A DNA stretch of 64,000 bases, from positions 1 through 64,000 of the forward strand of contig NZ_NIJM01000010.1 in NCBI RefSeq assembly GCF_002836945.1. The letters are read 5' to 3'. Numbering within the stretch: the stretch's first letter is position 1; every line of letters starts with the position of its first letter. The notes beneath the pieces were generated by a model. It ran no database searches. It was not told where the DNA came from and was given only the letters and a program-made list of their open reading frames with translations. The position numbers and the translations under genes were made by a program. The stretch is from Shewanella chilikensis (GTDB lineage Bacteria > Pseudomonadota > Gammaproteobacteria > Enterobacterales > Shewanellaceae). Shown here piece after piece: positions 40,687 through 50,429 of this stretch.

Positions 40687-43600
40687 TAGCCCCCCTGGGT
40701 CAGTTTTGCTTTCTCGATAGAACGCAGCAGCTCGTCCAGCTGATCTTTATTGGTATCCAGTTGGGTACGGCGCCCTTCAACAATCAGAGTCAGCGTAGCG
40801 TTATAGCTATTGCCGAAACTGGCCTGGCTGGTTGTTTGTTTGGGTTGGGCTGGCTGCTGGGTAGAAGTGCTGTTTGATTGGGTGTCGCGCTGGTTCTGCT
40901 GTTGCTGGGCTTTAACTTCCTCAGTGCGATACTTGTAAACTTTGTTCAGCGTCTGCTCGGCGCGGCGCAGTTGATCAAGCAACTCCCTGTCGCCTGTCTT
41001 TTCAGCCTCGGCCAGCTGGCTTTTGATATCTGCCAACTCCTGTTGATAACGGCGCTTCTCAATATCGGCTTGGCGCCCTTCGTACTCGTCCAGCTCATCA
41101 AGCAATGAGCTGAGCGTGTCTGACGCCGAGTCTTTCAGAGCGTCCATTCTCGAACGCGCCTTATCTATTGCTGCAGTGAGCAGATCAAGATCCTGTTCGT
41201 TCAATAGCCCCAGGGTCTTGCTTGCATGTTCGGCACTACGCAGCAATTGCATGTTGGCACTGTCAGTATCGTCTAATGCTTCAACTAACTTCAGCAACTC
41301 TACACGCTGCTCGTAGTAGGCCATTTGAGCGGATTTGCTGGCTATGTCCTGCTCATACTGCCAGCGGCGCAGACGGGTAAAATCGAGTGTTTTTGATTGC
41401 TCAAGATAAAGCTCGTTAATGGCATGCCGCAGGTTTTCGATTTTCTCTTGCGTTTGCTCAATATCAGACAACTCACGGTTATATGCAGCGACACCTGATG
41501 TCAGCGATTTGAACAGCGCAACCGTTCCCTCGCTGAGTTCTTTTACCGCTGCATAAGCTGCATAACCGGCTTGACTGATAACAGCCGCTACCCCGGATAC
41601 CTGTTTGCCAACATTCTCAGTAGTGTCGCCGACATCCTGCATGGCCTGATTCATTCGCTCGCCGGATTGCTCCACTGAGTCTGCGGTGTTGTCAGCTCCC
41701 TGCTCAACATTCTGTTGCGAGTTACTCAAGTTTTGCTGAGTAGCAATGAGTCGCTGCAATTCAGCGTTTAAGCCTAGGGCCGCGGCGGCTTGCTGTACCA
41801 TTACCGAAACCTGCTGCTTTCCAGCTGCAGCCACTTTTACCTCAGCCTCAGCCCACTCCAAAAACGCTTGCTTTTGATCATAGGCTGATGCGGTACCGTC
41901 TTTCAGGGCCGCGGAAACTTGAGCAAACGTTGACTTGGCAATATCAGCCTGCTCGCGCAGAGCTCGAACGGTTGTGATCCCAGCCTTGGCCATAGCTAAT
42001 TCATAGGCCTTGGCTTTTGCGGCTTGTTTGTCGAGTGCGCTGGATGTTTCGTTTGCCGCTGCTTTCTGTTCAGCGGCAGATTCTTTGGCGGCAGTTGCGC
42101 TGGCTTTGTAAGAGTCCTTGCTGCTCTTGGCCATCGCTTTGGTGATGGTTGCCCATGCCTGCTGAATATCGGCGCCGTCCTGCTCGACCTGATCCTTGAA
42201 ACCTTTGGAGATCGCATAGATGGCCCCGGTCGCCTCGCGGATTTTGGCAGCCAGAGCATCAACCCCAACAGCATCAAGCAGTTTTGCCCAACCACTGAGA
42301 ATGGTTGCATAGGCAGCCGTGGCGGTCATTGCCAGTGTGGACAGGCCTGCTGTGATACCATTCCAAACCAGTTGAATACTGGCGCCAACAACAGTTAACC
42401 CCTGAGTGAAGGCGCGGATATTATCAAGGGTTGCAGTGAGACTTTCGCCGCCATCTTTGATGATAGTGGAGAAGAAGTTACTGATATCAGCAGCAGCCTG
42501 TTGCAGCTTGCCATTGCCGTTGAGCTCATCAAATTTGTTGTTGAGATCATCCAGAAACTGCAGGCCAACCTCATACAGACCTGAATCGGCAATTTTTTGC
42601 TGAAACAATTCCCAATTGTTTGACAGTACATTGACCTGACCGGAAAGGCGCTCGAGTGATTTGGCGGCTTGGCCGTTGGCGCCCTTGCCCATTTCCTCAA
42701 ACAGGGCTTGGATAGTTTCACGCCCGAGCTTGCCTTGTTCGGAAAGCTTTGAAAGCTGCACCGTGTTCTTGCCTGTGACTTTCTCCAGCAGCTCCCACAC
42801 GGGCACGCCACGCTCAACAAGCTGCAGGATCTCTTCCCCTTGCAGCTTTTGTTTAGCCCACGCCTGGCCGACGGCAAGGATGATGCCTTCAAGCTTCTCC
42901 TGGCTACCGCCTAGCTTGGCGTTGTAGTCCACCATGGCTTGTAAGCTGCCATTCATGGGGTCGATGCCAAACGCCTTCAGGCTGGCAAAGGCCTGCTTGA
43001 TGGTATCGAGTTTTGAGCCGGTATTGTTGGCAAACTCTTTAATCCAAGCGGTGGCCTGTTCGCCGGCAGACAAGCTGCCCATCATAGCAGTCATTTGGGC
43101 AGTGAATGCCTTGGCCTTATCACCTGCCGATAAGATGCCTGTCAAACTAGCCCAGAGGCGATCAACACCGATATAAGCCGAAGCCATGGCAAGCAGTGAT
43201 GCCGTGGCTTGTTTTATTGAACCGCCAAAATCCTCGGCGCCTTTGCTGCTTTCATCGAGCAGCCTGTTCTGACGCGCCAGGTTTTTATTAACGCCCTCAA
43301 GCGCATTTTCAGCCGCCGCTTGCTGCTGTTTCAGATCTTCGCTGGCTTCGGCCAGCTTATCCATGCTGATCCCGGCTTTATCGAGAACAGCCTTTTGCTG
43401 ATTGAGCGTGCGCTGGTTTTTATTGAGGCTTGATCCCAGTGTGTTGAGTTCGCCCCTGGCGAGTTTTACTTTAGCCGCATAGTCGGCACTGGCCAGTGCC
43501 GCTTCATCTGATTCAGTATTGAGCCTATCCAGTACCTGGCGCTGTTGTTCCAACTCAGTGTTAAGCTGGTCGGCTGCGGTTCTGGTTGATGACTGAGCCT

Positions 43601-44096
43601 GCTCCAGCGCCTGCAGATCAGCTTTGGCAGCCGCAATGGCAGTTGCATGTTTGCCGCTGGCCACGGCCCCGGATTGCTGCTCTGCTGTCAGTTGTTCAAG
43701 CCTGGCCCGCGTAGCATCTATCTGAGAGTTGTATTGTTGCAGCTCATCACTCAGCTGCTGATAATCCTGCTCAAGCTTTGCTGTTTGAGTGGCAGCCTGA
43801 GCCTGTTCTTGCTGTAGTTTTTTGGCAGATCCGGCTGCGTCGCGTTGTTCCTGCTGCAGCTTTGCAAGTGCCGCGGCAGCTTCTGAATATGAACGAGTGC
43901 CCTTGCTTACCGCAGCGGTTAAATCCTCAATGGTATCAACGGCCTGTTTCTGGTCTTGTAATTCTTCCAGCCGTTGGTTGAGTTTTTCACTTTGTTCAGC
44001 CAACTCGGCCAACGTCTTTTCAGAATTTTTGGCTTCACTGCTAAAGAGATCCCGCCCCTGAATGATCAGGTTGATCACTTGGTCTTTAAAGCTCAT
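40686..44096 (-). CDS. Tail tape measure protein
   Basis: 1136 residues, the longest gene of the prophage. The N-terminal third is a long coiled coil (repeated Glu/Gln/Ala/Leu heptads up to about residue 290). A tape-measure core follows, with MMGSLSAGEQATAWIKEFAN and LVERGVPVWELLEKVTG, which is a strong tape-measure signature. A second coiled region (about 980-1080) and a Gln/Thr/Ser-rich linker end the protein. Its length sets tail length; about 1100 residues would correspond to a siphovirus tail of roughly 150-170 nm, by the usual ratio. Confidence 0.9.
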   Translation of the reverse strand: MSFKDQVINLIIQGRDLFSSEAKNSEKTLAELAEQSEKLNQRLEELQDQKQAVDTIEDLTAAVSKGTRSYSEAAAALAKLQQEQRDAAGSAKKLQQEQAQAATQTAKLEQDYQQLSDELQQYNSQIDATRARLEQLTAEQQSGAVASGKHATAIAAAKADLQALEQAQSSTRTAADQLNTELEQQRQVLDRLNTESDEAALASADYAAKVKLARGELNTLGSSLNKNQRTLNQQKAVLDKAGISMDKLAEASEDLKQQQAAAENALEGVNKNLARQNRLLDESSKGAEDFGGSIKQATASLLAMASAYIGVDRLWASLTGILSAGDKAKAFTAQMTAMMGSLSAGEQATAWIKEFANNTGSKLDTIKQAFASLKAFGIDPMNGSLQAMVDYNAKLGGSQEKLEGIILAVGQAWAKQKLQGEEILQLVERGVPVWELLEKVTGKNTVQLSKLSEQGKLGRETIQALFEEMGKGANGQAAKSLERLSGQVNVLSNNWELFQQKIADSGLYEVGLQFLDDLNNKFDELNGNGKLQQAAADISNFFSTIIKDGGESLTATLDNIRAFTQGLTVVGASIQLVWNGITAGLSTLAMTATAAYATILSGWAKLLDAVGVDALAAKIREATGAIYAISKGFKDQVEQDGADIQQAWATITKAMAKSSKDSYKASATAAKESAAEQKAAANETSSALDKQAAKAKAYELAMAKAGITTVRALREQADIAKSTFAQVSAALKDGTASAYDQKQAFLEWAEAEVKVAAAGKQQVSVMVQQAAAALGLNAELQRLIATQQNLSNSQQNVEQGADNTADSVEQSGERMNQAMQDVGDTTENVGKQVSGVAAVISQAGYAAYAAVKELSEGTVALFKSLTSGVAAYNRELSDIEQTQEKIENLRHAINELYLEQSKTLDFTRLRRWQYEQDIASKSAQMAYYEQRVELLKLVEALDDTDSANMQLLRSAEHASKTLGLLNEQDLDLLTAAIDKARSRMDALKDSASDTLSSLLDELDEYEGRQADIEKRRYQQELADIKSQLAEAEKTGDRELLDQLRRAEQTLNKVYKYRTEEVKAQQQQNQRDTQSNSTSTQQPAQPKQTTSQASFGNSYNATLTLIVEGRRTQLDTNKDQLDELLRSIEKAKLTQGG

Positions 44097-44120
44097 AGAG
44101 ATTTCCGAATTGGCTCAACA

Positions 44121-44161
44121 AAGAAAAAGCCGCACTACCGCCCAAAGGCAGCAGTACGGCT
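44121..44161 (-). terminator. Terminator between tail tube and tape measure genes
   Basis: Arms at 44128-44142 and 44147-44161 form a 15-pair stem including G-U pairs, four-base loop, followed on the minus strand by TTTTTCTTTG. It sits inside the late operon and can reduce read-through from the tail tube into the tape measure gene. Confidence 0.8.
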
Positions 44162-44174
44162 GAAACGGCTACTA

Positions 44175-44894
44175 TTAAGCAGCCAGGCGCTTGAAGAATT
44201 TCGACTTGCCGGCGGCAACTATCGCATCGTTGGCGAGCACTTCGCCTTCAATGTCGAATGAACCATAGTCATCGGTAATCAATGACAGGCTGGACGTTGG
44301 CGAAGGCTTCCACAGATAGAACCTCAGCACACAAGGTTTGCCGTTTGCATCGTTCATACCGTCGATCACCACAGGGACGGTAACACCGGCCTCGGTCAAT
44401 GCTTCGAGGGCATTGCCTGCAGCAGAGGTATATGACACCTTCAACTGGGCCCCATCAACAATTTCCCCTGTGCCTATGGCGCGGATACCGGCAGCGCTAA
44501 CGTAGTAATCAACGTCCACATCGTATGCAGTGGTGCCGTCACTATTGGTGACTGTTACCGGCTTAGATATGTCTATCAACTTCTCGGTTGGGGCCAGTCC
44601 ATCCAGTTTTGCAACAACAATCTCATTATCAACAGGATCAGCTGTCAGCACTGAAACTTTGCCGCGCAGCGCGAGAGCCAGGTTTTCATTGCTGAATGCG
44701 TTGAGTGTCATCTTGAGTTTTACAGACGACACTTTTGTAACTGAGTCATAGTTACCGCCACCACCCCGGTAGTTGGGCAGAGACTTTTCTTCCTGTTCGA
44801 TTGAAACTTCAACGCCGGATGCGTTGCCAACATCCCGGCCGGCAACGTACACGATGCCGGCGCCGATGTACGACTCTTTAACTATTACACTCAT
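44175..44894 (-). CDS. Major tail tube protein
   Basis: 239 residues, starting IVKESYIGAGIVYVAGRDVG, a pattern of siphovirus tail tube proteins with a beta-sandwich core. Content of Gly, Val and Thr is high, as for a tube protein. It is made in many copies; a terminator right after it would favour that. Position between the tail-completion gene and tape measure is the normal one. No gpG/gpGT-type chaperone gene follows. Confidence 0.75.
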   Translation of the reverse strand: MSVIVKESYIGAGIVYVAGRDVGNASGVEVSIEQEEKSLPNYRGGGGNYDSVTKVSSVKLKMTLNAFSNENLALALRGKVSVLTADPVDNEIVVAKLDGLAPTEKLIDISKPVTVTNSDGTTAYDVDVDYYVSAAGIRAIGTGEIVDGAQLKVSYTSAAGNALEALTEAGVTVPVVIDGMNDANGKPCVLRFYLWKPSPTSSLSLITDDYGSFDIEGEVLANDAIVAAGKSKFFKRLAA

Positions 44895-45316
44895 AATCTA
44901 TCCTCGAAGGTTGGGCTGTTTGAAATGGAGATGGTGATCACTGCCAAGCCGTGGTGTTCATGAGCTTCCGGCATGATGAATTTGCATTCTTCGGACTCTG
45001 CAAGGCCAAAGGCGCCTTTAAGCCAGTTGGGCCGAGCGGGGTCCCGTTGGTTAGAAAACAGGGATGAGCGGATCTCTCTGGTTAGGTTGATCAGCTCGCT
45101 GGTAGGTTGGGTAAAACCAGGTATCTTGATGCCGGCGACAATTTGCAAAGTGAGGTCTTCTTTGTATCCAGTTTGCATTCCCGGAACAGATGCTTTGCTT
45201 GTGTACGGTTGCAGGAATATGAATTTAGATTCACGCACCAATGACTGGGCATAAAAGCCTTCGCGCACAGTGGCACCCGGCACCAACTGCAGCCGTTCAA
45301 TAATGTCGTTGATCAT
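44891..45316 (-). CDS. Tail terminator-like protein
   Basis: 141 residues with overlap of four bases (ATGA) with the tail tube start. The fold-level pattern (LQIVAGIKIPG, LINLTREIRSSLF, HGLAVITISISN) matches gpU-like tail terminator proteins. It would cap the tail and join it to the head. Family call is by place and pattern. Confidence 0.6.
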   Translation of the reverse strand: MINDIIERLQLVPGATVREGFYAQSLVRESKFIFLQPYTSKASVPGMQTGYKEDLTLQIVAGIKIPGFTQPTSELINLTREIRSSLFSNQRDPARPNWLKGAFGLAESEECKFIMPEAHEHHGLAVITISISNSPTFEDRL

Positions 45317-45324
45317 GGAATGTC

Positions 45325-45888
45325 CTAACGCTTGGCGTGATGCCGATACCGCTCACGCAAATGGCGGATAATGGGTGGCTCTATGTCATCCCTGATAACA
45401 CCGAATGAACCGGCAACGCTGGGCCCGTATAGGGTTTTGCGGCCTTTAAGGCTGCGCCAGCGGTTATCACCTTTTTGGCGCGACACCATCAGCTCATTGC
45501 CATTGCGGCCAATAAAGGTAAACGCACCTCTGAACCATGTTGGTTTGTTGCGAATAGTGGCTATCGTTATGCCATCAGGAACGGCGCTGCCGCCTCCTTT
45601 GCTGGTTCGGGTATTACGGCGGACAATGAATCGGTTTAAAGTGCTGGGGCGATAGCGCCCTGACACTCGCCCCTGCAGAGTTCGTTCGTTAAATGAAACT
45701 GACAAGTGGCGGGCAACGTAACTACGCTCGCGAAAGCCGTAACGCTTAAATACTTCGGTAACTGCAAGCTCTTCGCCAAAACGGGTGGCCTCTTTCACAG
45801 CCGCAGCGATAGCCGGTGCCTGGGCATTTCGTATTCGCTGCAACTCTCTGGCGACAGCGTTGAACCCCTCAGCTCGAATGCTGGCCAT
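45325..45888 (-). CDS. Minor tail protein Z-like
   Basis: 187 residues, basic, starting MASIRAEGFNAVARELQRIR, with FRERSYVARHLSVSFNERT and a basic end RHLRERYRHHAKR. The layout resembles lambda gpZ (head-tail joining). One-base contact with the upstream gene. Confidence 0.65.
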   Translation of the reverse strand: MASIRAEGFNAVARELQRIRNAQAPAIAAAVKEATRFGEELAVTEVFKRYGFRERSYVARHLSVSFNERTLQGRVSGRYRPSTLNRFIVRRNTRTSKGGGSAVPDGITIATIRNKPTWFRGAFTFIGRNGNELMVSRQKGDNRWRSLKGRKTLYGPSVAGSFGVIRDDIEPPIIRHLRERYRHHAKR

Positions 45889-46262
45889 TACAGTTCCAAA
45901 TAAACATAAGTGACAGACACTGCGTCTATTGCCGAAAGCAGCGTCAGTTGCAGCTTGGTGCCATCGGCAACAAAATCCCCAAGTGCATCAATGTCTCCAA
46001 GCTCAACAGTGTCGCCGGAGAAAACTTTGCCATCTTGCACCAGAAACTCGGCCTGCATAATTTTTTCAGGCATGTATTCATTGCCTGCTGATGCGGCAAT
46101 CTCGCCTTTTGAGCCAGCAAGATTCACCAGCCTGACAACGGGTTCAGCGCCGTCGAAAGGCACAACCCGGCACCATTGCCCCATGCGCTCAAACAGACGG
46201 CGAAACTTCGCCGCCTGTCTGTCTGCTCTACTCATGGAAAAGAGCTGATCAATGTCAGACAT
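45888..46262 (-). CDS. Head-tail connector-like protein
   Basis: 124 residues; N-terminal helix (DQLFSMSRADRQAAKFRRLF) then a beta domain ending VSVTYVYLEL. In this location lambda-type phages have the FI/FII head-completion proteins; similarity is not strong enough to name one. Overlaps the gene upstream by 8 bases. Confidence 0.55.
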   Translation of the reverse strand: MSDIDQLFSMSRADRQAAKFRRLFERMGQWCRVVPFDGAEPVVRLVNLAGSKGEIAASAGNEYMPEKIMQAEFLVQDGKVFSGDTVELGDIDALGDFVADGTKLQLTLLSAIDAVSVTYVYLEL

Positions 46263-46578
46263 TGATCTTCACTTCAACAGAAAGCGCGCCGTTACCGGCA
46301 GCAGCCCAGGCTTTACCTGCCGGGGTGTTATCGGTGGCTGTGGTAGTGATCACCTTGGCAGCTGCATCCCAATACACTTGATCACCTTGGCCGATATCGT
46401 CAGCCTGGGCTTTGGCGAGTTCAAACACGCCTTCTGGGATAAAAGTGCCAGGTGTATTTGCCGGAACGTTTGCCAAGGCAACGGCAAGCATTGCGCCAAT
46501 CAGCACAGGAGTACCACTCACAACCGCCACGGTTGGAGCGAGAGTAATGGTGGTGCCATCTTGAATAAGGTTTTTCAT
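46255..46578 (-). CDS. DUF2190-type capsid decoration protein
   Basis: 107 residues. DUF2190 signature: LIQDGTTITLAPTVAVVSGT near the start and IGQGDQVYWDAAAKVITTT later, ending in GALSVEVKINV. DUF2190 proteins fasten capsids as a cement or tail-associated spike. Placed straight after the capsid gene, with a terminator between. Confidence 0.8.
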   Translation of the reverse strand: MKNLIQDGTTITLAPTVAVVSGTPVLIGAMLAVALANVPANTPGTFIPEGVFELAKAQADDIGQGDQVYWDAAAKVITTTATDNTPAGKAWAAAGNGALSVEVKINV

Positions 46579-46603
46579 TGGGCTGTCCTTTTAGATTTCG
46601 GAT

Positions 46604-46629
46604 ATAAAGAAGCCGCCCGAAGGCGGCTT
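46604..46629 (-). terminator. Terminator after the capsid gene
   Basis: AAGCCGCC (46610-46617) pairs with GGCGGCTT (46622-46629), loop CGAA (TTCG on the transcribed strand), followed on the minus strand by CTTTATATC. Compact, GC-rich hairpin with a stable tetraloop, internal to the late operon. Confidence 0.8.
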
Positions 46630-46645
46630 AAACCAGAAGTGAATG

Positions 46646-48718
46646 TTACTGGCCTGAAGACTTGTACAGGCCGCGATGGTCACGGGCTGCAACACCAGCA
46701 TCGATACGCACTTTGGTGGCGATACCATCAATGTTAAAGCCCTGCTGCTGCTCAATATAAGGTTTGTCGATACCATCCAGGTAGGCAACCTCGATAGTGT
46801 CACGCCCCTGACCTGCGGCCATGTACCACTGGGCAGCACTGTGGTCGTCCAGACGCGGCTCACCAATCACCTCGGCCATATCCTTCACAGGGTTGGCCAC
46901 GCCGGAGTTGGCATCGGAGCCCTTAACTGAGGTTGACTTGATGATCTGGTTGAATGTGTCCTCAAGCGCCACCGGACAGAGCACAAACTCAGGGCGGATA
47001 TTAAGGTTGCGACCACCAGATTTTTGCAGGCGCATGGCTTTGCGGCCTGCCGCCAGGGCTTCGACCGAGGGCGCGCCACTGCCCAGGTTGCCGTGGTCGG
47101 CGTGGAAAAGCGCCTTGCCATCGCCCATCTTGGCGTTGCTGGTCAGCACGGCCCAGAACAGGTCGCCGATGGTGCCTTTGGCCGCAGCCCCCATCATCAT
47201 CGGGATGTGGGTCAGCATGTCCATGTCATCGTTAACGATGGCCTGGCGGGTGATGGAAAAAATCTCACCATAGGTGGCCAGCGCGATGCTCTGACCATGG
47301 TCACTGGTGGTGATGTGTTTGTACTCGGCACCTTCGCGCACCTGGCGTAGGCTGCCAAATTCATTGAGACCAATGCGGCGCGCCACTTTAAAATCGCCAA
47401 GCTGCCCCTTGTAGGCGATACGCTCAAAGGCTTCTTCGGCTTGATCCCAACCAAGCAGCACCGACTTATTGGCAACATCCAGCAAAATGTTGCCAAAGTC
47501 ACTGGATGAGTGAGTAAAGGACAAACCCACCATGGTCATTTTGTCTAATCCAGCCACGCTGATGCCACGGTCAGTCAAAGAGGCGCGAGCCAGATCCAAC
47601 AGGTCATAGCTGGTATAAGGGTTGTCTTTCTCCCGAGCTTCGTGACCGGCGCTTGCCATCAACTTGGCGCGAATGGAATCACCCACAATATTGCCGTTGC
47701 CAGCATGGATGATCACACTGCGTGGCTGGGCTGCTGCAGGGGTAGTATTCTCACCGAGTTTAGCCAGGATCTTGTCCTTAGCTTTTTCAGCGGTCATTTC
47801 AACGTCAGCAATACACTCGTTTTTCAGCTCGGCAAACTGAGGCCAACTGGCAAACAAGGTGTTCAGCCCATCAACCCGGGTGCGGTTCAGCTCAGCAGCG
47901 GCAGCATTGATCTGCTCTTGCGTTGGCTGTGCCGATGGCGCTGGCGATGGAGCCGGCTGGTTAACAGGTGCAGGAGTTGGAACATTCTGCGGGTTAGCAC
48001 TATTGGCCTGCGGTGCCAGCAGGATTTGAAGAGCTTTAGGCATATTGGCGTAATCCTTCATTCGATTGGATTGGAGTGATGCCGCCATTGCGAGCGGCTC
48101 GGTAAGCGTGTCAGCAAAACCCTTTTCAACCGCCTCGCGGCCGGTGAGCCAGGTTTCTTCTGCCAGCAGGGCGTGCAGTTGTTCATCGGTCATGCCGGTC
48201 TTGTCTCGGTAGGCACCAACCAGATTGCCTTCTACCTTGTCGAGCAGATCGGCATATTTGCGCATATCATCGGCGTCCCCCATGGTGCCACCCCATGGCT
48301 TGTGAACCATCATCATGGCATTCTCTGGCATGACTACCTCATCAAACGCCATGGCGATAACCGAAGCCATGGAAGCTGCCAGCCCATCGATGTGGGCTAC
48401 TTTATGCGCAGGGTAATTTTTGAGGATGTTGTAAATAGCCATCCCTTCGAACACATCACCGCCAGGGCTGTGGATGCGTGCATTAAGCTGAGTAATTTTC
48501 CCAAGGTCTTTAAGATCTCGGGCAAACTGTTTGGCGGTTATGCCCCAACCGCCGATTTCATCGTAAATCATCAACTCGGCTTCACCGTTGGCGGCGGCTT
48601 TGAGGCTATACCAGCTTTTATCAGGCTTATTGGTCGGTGTCAGTGCGCCTTGCGGCGCGATCAGCGCGGCGCTGGTTAGCGCGGTCGCGCACGCTGCCGC
48701 TAGATGAGTTCGTTTCAT
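46646..48718 (-). CDS. Prohead protease / major capsid fusion protein
   Basis: 690 residues. The first 210 form a ClpP-like S49/S14 protease with IHSPGGDVFEGMAIYNILK, catalytic Ser in DGLAASMASVIAMA, and His in MMMVHKPWGG. A Pro/Gln linker (about 240-270) leads to a capsid scaffold part and a capsid domain of about 330 residues (FSITRQAIVNDDMDMLTHIP; ALFHADHGNLGSG; NIRPEFVLCPVALEDTFNQI). Fusion of maturation protease and capsid into one chain is known in some siphoviruses and Mu-like phages. Start at 48718 has GGAG upstream; the first 92 bases overlap the portal gene. Confidence 0.88.
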   Translation of the reverse strand: MKRTHLAAACATALTSAALIAPQGALTPTNKPDKSWYSLKAAANGEAELMIYDEIGGWGITAKQFARDLKDLGKITQLNARIHSPGGDVFEGMAIYNILKNYPAHKVAHIDGLAASMASVIAMAFDEVVMPENAMMMVHKPWGGTMGDADDMRKYADLLDKVEGNLVGAYRDKTGMTDEQLHALLAEETWLTGREAVEKGFADTLTEPLAMAASLQSNRMKDYANMPKALQILLAPQANSANPQNVPTPAPVNQPAPSPAPSAQPTQEQINAAAAELNRTRVDGLNTLFASWPQFAELKNECIADVEMTAEKAKDKILAKLGENTTPAAAQPRSVIIHAGNGNIVGDSIRAKLMASAGHEAREKDNPYTSYDLLDLARASLTDRGISVAGLDKMTMVGLSFTHSSSDFGNILLDVANKSVLLGWDQAEEAFERIAYKGQLGDFKVARRIGLNEFGSLRQVREGAEYKHITTSDHGQSIALATYGEIFSITRQAIVNDDMDMLTHIPMMMGAAAKGTIGDLFWAVLTSNAKMGDGKALFHADHGNLGSGAPSVEALAAGRKAMRLQKSGGRNLNIRPEFVLCPVALEDTFNQIIKSTSVKGSDANSGVANPVKDMAEVIGEPRLDDHSAAQWYMAAGQGRDTIEVAYLDGIDKPYIEQQQGFNIDGIATKVRIDAGVAARDHRGLYKSSGQ

Positions 48719-50198
48719 TTTTAGCTCCGTTGGTTTCTGGGTCTGGATCGTTGGCGGTCAACATGCCGTTATCGCGGTTGTATTCAACTTCTCGGCGGCG
48801 CTGACGCTTCACTTCTGCAGGGTTGCGGCCTCGCGCCCTAGCCCACTCGGCCTCTGTCGCAGCATTGCCCGCGATCATCATTTCCCAGCCCTCGGCCTCT
48901 TTGCGCGGGTCAATCCACGGCATTGTGGGGCCGTAGTACTGGGCATCAAATAACGTGCGAATATCCAGCTCCCTAGGCAGCTTTAACGGATCAACTTTGT
49001 TAAGTTGCTCGGCGACAAGCCATTGGCGATAAACAGGCCGTGACCAGCCGGCGCAAAACCACTGTTGCAAGATGCGGTTTGATTCATCCTGCTCAACCAA
49101 TTCTTGGCGCTGGCTTGAGTAACTACCGGCATATTCGCGGGCGATGCTTGAGTAGCTGGTACGTGTTCCGGCCGCAGCTGCACGCAACTGGCCATTTCTG
49201 AAGTCCACCATGTGGACATTGGGGCGATTGCTCTCAATCATGCCGACATCCTCGCCGGGTGCGAGGTCGTCAAAGGTCATGCCGGGGGCAATCGGGATTT
49301 CCCGGCTGCCTCCGTTATTACCAGAGCCGGTGTACATATCGGGGTTGCCGCGCTTGATGTAAAACGCCAGCGCCGCAGCAATCCGCGCCGCTACCCGTTC
49401 GGATTCTTCGTAGTCCTTGATATCGGCCAGACGGGTGAGAATGCCGTGAAACACACTCACACCGCGCAACTGATGCAGGCGCTTGAGCTGGGCCAAGTGC
49501 ATCATGGCCTTGGCAGGGATCTGTTTGGTAACGTGCTTGAACCCCATTACATCAGCGGGGTGCTGCTTGAGTACGTTGTATGCAGTGACCTGGCCCCAGT
49601 CGTTCACGGTTAGCCCTTGGCGGATCTTCTTTGCCGTATCGTTGAGCTCATAGGGAACAAAGTCAGGCTCAAGAGCTTCGATAGAGTAAGGGGTGCCCTG
49701 TGGATTGGGGTGAATAAGGCTAGGGATTTTGCCAACCACATGCTGGCCGAAACATTCACCATCACGCAGCGCAGTGCGAAGCACCAAACGCTCAAGCTCT
49801 GGACGGGTGTAGCGCCCTGTTACATCAGGCTTAAGACTCCAGGCAGCAAAGCGGCGCGCCAGTTCTTCGGCAAAGTCGCCGAGTATATTGCCCGCCATGT
49901 CTTTTGGCTGCGGCTCCACCACAATGCCATTGGCGCCGACCACCCTCTCTTCCAGCCGGTCGAGAATGCCGATACTGAGATCGTGGTTTTCATCCAGCCA
50001 GCGTGCTTGCTCTCGCAAGTTTTTGCCGGCGGCGAATACAGCCTGGTTTGCACCTCGGCCTTCACGCTTGCCCTTATGAGTGCGGCTTGGGCTAGCGGCT
50101 TCATACGCCCTGATATTCTGGTATTGCAGTGTGGAAACAGCACGTTTTAGCGCCCACGCGGGCGAGACTGTGACAATGATGTCATTGAGCCAACTCAT
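48627..50198 (-). CDS. Lambda-type portal protein
   Basis: 523 residues of the lambda gpB portal family. Features include NKLDENHDLSIG-like segment in RWLDENHDLSIGILDRLEER, DGECFGQHVVGKIP, and YSSIAREYAGSYSSQRQELV, the conserved portal core, plus PWIDPRKEAEGWEMMI. The C-terminal tail is basic. It forms the dodecameric channel for DNA entry. Located between gpW-like and capsid genes as in lambda. Confidence 0.9.
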   Translation of the reverse strand: MSWLNDIIVTVSPAWALKRAVSTLQYQNIRAYEAASPSRTHKGKREGRGANQAVFAAGKNLREQARWLDENHDLSIGILDRLEERVVGANGIVVEPQPKDMAGNILGDFAEELARRFAAWSLKPDVTGRYTRPELERLVLRTALRDGECFGQHVVGKIPSLIHPNPQGTPYSIEALEPDFVPYELNDTAKKIRQGLTVNDWGQVTAYNVLKQHPADVMGFKHVTKQIPAKAMMHLAQLKRLHQLRGVSVFHGILTRLADIKDYEESERVAARIAAALAFYIKRGNPDMYTGSGNNGGSREIPIAPGMTFDDLAPGEDVGMIESNRPNVHMVDFRNGQLRAAAAGTRTSYSSIAREYAGSYSSQRQELVEQDESNRILQQWFCAGWSRPVYRQWLVAEQLNKVDPLKLPRELDIRTLFDAQYYGPTMPWIDPRKEAEGWEMMIAGNAATEAEWARARGRNPAEVKRQRRREVEYNRDNGMLTANDPDPETNGAKNETNSSSGSVRDRANQRRADRAARRTDTDQ

Positions 50199-50222
50199 GA
50201 ATGCCCTCGGGTTTGTGTTGAT

Positions 50223-50429
50223 TTAATTGAAAGTGGCCAGGCTGGCACCACCACGTTGGCGCCCTATGGATGCCAACCGCCGTTCCCATTCCTGACGGCC
50301 TTTGCGAATGGACTCCAGATCTTCCATTGCCATCTGCTTGCCGTTGATAGTGGTGGACTTGCCATCCAACACATCAATTTCAGCCTGCAGATAAACGGCA
50401 ATCATTTTCTCGATTTGCTCTTTGTTCAC
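50223..50429 (-). CDS. gpW-like head-tail joining protein
   Basis: 68 residues: helical start EQIEKMIAVYLQAEIDVLDG then GKQMAMEDLESIRKGRQEWE and a Gly/Arg-rich end, matching the gpW family (lambda W, 68 residues). It overlaps the terminase stop by four bases (ATGA). It helps seal the portal after DNA packaging. Confidence 0.85.
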   Translation of the reverse strand: MNKEQIEKMIAVYLQAEIDVLDGKSTTINGKQMAMEDLESIRKGRQEWERRLASIGRQRGGASLATFN

